15,087 nt of DNA from UBA1049 sp964525815 (GTDB lineage: Bacteria; Bacillota; Clostridia; Oscillospirales; CAG-382), in NCBI GenBank assembly GCA_964525815.1, contig CAZGJQ010000046.1:1-15087 (forward strand), given 5' to 3'. The notes under the pieces are model-generated. The model did not search any database and had not been told where the DNA came from. It saw only the letters and a list, made by a program, of their open reading frames with translations. The first letter of the stretch is position 1, and every line of letters begins with the position of its first letter. The translations under genes and the position numbers were made by a program. Shown here in pieces: positions 13,902 through 15,087 of this stretch.

Positions 13902-14480
13902 TTAACCTTTTCCTTTATTCCGATTCTTCTTTACCGAAAAACCGAAGGAACCGATTTTTTTGCCCAGAGCAAAATAGGAGCCATGTGAATAAGCAAAAAG
14001 CCCCGCTTTTTCCAGCCGAAGTCTGCCGTTTTGATCCAGAAGCCTCTCGTCCACCCCGACCGAAACAATATCTGCGATAAACATATCGTGCGAGCCGAGC
14101 GGAATAACATCGGTTACCCTGCATTCAATGGAAACAGGACATTCTGTTATGCGGGGACAGGCTATCTTGACGCATTCCTCCGAATTAATGTCCAGCAGCT
14201 TCATTTTATCCATATCTCTGCCGCCCTTTACTCCGCAGAGGTCAACAATCCGAACCAGCTTAGAGCTTGGAAGATTGATACAGAACTCCCTGCTCTTCGT
14301 AATAATCTCATGCGTAAGCCTTGTCGGACGAACAGATATATAGGTCTTGGGCGGTTTTGTGTTAAGAATTCCCGTCCACGCAATGGTGCAGACATTCTGC
14401 CTTTCCTTATCCGCACAGGTTACCAGCACTGCGGGAACGGGAGAGAGCAATGCGCCGCCCTTCCAGTTTACTTTTGCCAT
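13902..14480 (-). CDS. Flavin reductase family protein, FMN-binding split barrel
   Basis: A 192-residue cytosolic protein of the flavin-reductase/flavoredoxin family, probably binding FMN in a split-barrel fold. Visible marks are TIAWTGILNTKPPKTYISVRP (about 32-52, the barrel strand and PP turn), REFCINLPS, the SIECRVTDVIPLGSHDMFIADI strand pair and the C-terminal YFALGKKIGSFGFSVKK, common in anaerobe members. The partner and substrate are unknown. AAAGGG lies 6 bases before the ATG. A TATAAT at 14505-14510 just after the rqcH stop may be a -10 box, but no -35 box is convincing. It lies between rqcH and rlmH in one direction and is probably co-transcribed with rlmH. Confidence 0.85.
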   Translation of the reverse strand: MAKVNWKGGALLSPVPAVLVTCADKERQNVCTIAWTGILNTKPPKTYISVRPTRLTHEIITKSREFCINLPSSKLVRIVDLCGVKGGRDMDKMKLLDINSEECVKIACPRITECPVSIECRVTDVIPLGSHDMFIADIVSVGVDERLLDQNGRLRLEKAGLFAYSHGSYFALGKKIGSFGFSVKKNRNKGKG

Positions 14481-14513
14481 GATTTTCCCTTTCTTATTAG
14501 CATAATTATAGCC

Positions 14514-15087
14514 TTAATCGGGCAGAACGGCATTCACAAACGCCGTCCAGTTCCTGCCATAGGTAACAAAACCGGGAGGTGAGCCGTTCGGCTTTTTTAA
14601 GTACCTCACCCGAGTATAGTCCACCGCCACATTTTCGCTTCCCCGCTTCTCCGAGTGATATGCGGCAATCTGTGCCGCCTCGGTGTAGTCCCGCTCTGAC
14701 GGCTCTATGCCGTTTGTATAAAGCAGCACATGCGAGCCGTGGAACCCCTTGATATGGAACCATATGTCGTCCTTATCAGCCGATCCCGCAAGGCTGTCGT
14801 TTTCCTTGTTGTTCCTGCCCACCCGCACCGAAAAACCCCCGGAGGTTGTATAGGACAACGGCTTATGCGGTGCGTTTTTTTGCTTTTTTCTGCTTTTTTT
14901 CTTTGCGATATATCCCGTTTCGGTCAGCTCGCTGCGTATTTCCGCAAGCTCGGGCACGCTTCCCACCCGCACAATAAAATCATAAACGCTTTCGATATAT
15001 CTTATGTCCTTATCGGCGTTTTTTATCTGTAACAGCAGAATACCCTCCGCTTTTTTTATCGTAATGTATTTTTTATAAAGCGTTTTA
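14514..15087 (-). CDS. rqcH: RqcH / NFACT family protein, C-terminal part only
   Basis: C-terminal 191 residues of an NFACT protein (older name fibronectin-binding protein A), open to the right window edge. RqcH binds stalled 50S subunits and directs alanine tailing in bacterial ribosome quality control. Residues near the edge (YKKYITIKKAEG, then YIESV and ELAEIRSELTETGYI) belong to the coiled-coil middle region. The basic linker KKKSRKKQK is followed by the NFACT-R domain: GGFSVRVGRNNKENDSL, DDIWFHIKGFHGSHVLL, EAAQIAAYHSEKRGSENVAVDYT and VRYLKKPNGSPPGFV. The N-terminal domain with its functional residues lies beyond the window. A GTG at 14972 is only an internal codon, since the frame stays open and homologous upstream of it. 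Confidence 0.93.
   Translation of the reverse strand, partial: KTLYKKYITIKKAEGILLLQIKNADKDIRYIESVYDFIVRVGSVPELAEIRSELTETGYIAKKKSRKKQKNAPHKPLSYTTSGGFSVRVGRNNKENDSLAGSADKDDIWFHIKGFHGSHVLLYTNGIEPSERDYTEAAQIAAYHSEKRGSENVAVDYTRVRYLKKPNGSPPGFVTYGRNWTAFVNAVLPD

Noticed and set aside
14505..14510. A promoter for the flavin-reductase-family gene at TATAAT
   Set aside because: No acceptable -35 box lies 16-18 bases upstream, and AT-rich gaps often give TATAAT by chance.
1..15087. CRISPR arrays, tRNA or rRNA genes, insertion sequences or prophage genes
   Set aside because: No regularly spaced repeats, RNA-gene motifs, transposase or phage proteins are visible. The window is dense with ordinary chromosomal genes and has no gene-free stretch over 300 bases.

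Overview
The window looks like chromosomal DNA of an anaerobic, Gram-positive-type Clostridia member, possibly near the Oscillospirales (Ruminococcus / Eubacterium siraeum type). I infer this from gene content: a complete Rnf complex, an SLH-anchored surface protein, lipoproteins with lipoboxes, an RqcH/NFACT protein, a gut-type bacterial serpin, and strong AGGAGG-like ribosome binding sites. I see no insertion sequence, phage gene, CRISPR array, tRNA or rRNA.

Left end (1-2290): the first three quarters of nadA (quinolinate synthase, minus strand) runs off the left edge. It is divergent from an exported protein with cadherin-like and SLH domains (956-2236, plus). A strong hairpin terminator at 2253-2286 separates that gene from the large minus-strand operon arriving from the right.

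Centre (2299-10506): one minus-strand transcription unit, read from right to left. It starts at a good sigma-A-type promoter (10478-10506) and carries apbE (FMN transferase lipoprotein), a membrane-anchored NusG-domain-II protein, a Gx/heptaprenyl-diphosphate-synthase-component-I-like membrane protein, rnfC, rnfD, rnfG, rnfE, rnfA, rnfB and a D-lactate-dehydrogenase-type gene. Many joints are ATGA or short overlaps. The Rnf complex couples ferredoxin oxidation and NAD reduction to ion pumping, and ApbE attaches the FMN that RnfG and RnfD carry covalently. The NusG_II and Gx proteins are the least understood members. Between their genes lies a 166-base gap with two copies of a structured repeat of about 50 bases, one of which supplies the NusG_II stop codon.

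Right end (10635-15087): a cytosolic beta-lactamase-fold serine hydrolase (plus) is convergent with a lipoprotein serpin (minus), with a perfect 11-bp hairpin between them. Further right, on the minus strand, are rlmH (reading frame broken by one base), a flavin-reductase-family protein, and the C-terminal part of rqcH, which runs off the right edge.

Most of the window is recognisable core metabolism. The points that stand out are the apbE-NusG_II-Gx-rnf module, the duplicated palindromic element inside it, the rlmH frameshift, the nadA promoter that rules out the upstream ATG, the serpin reactive loop, and cysteine-rich C-terminal tails on RnfE and the D-LDH.
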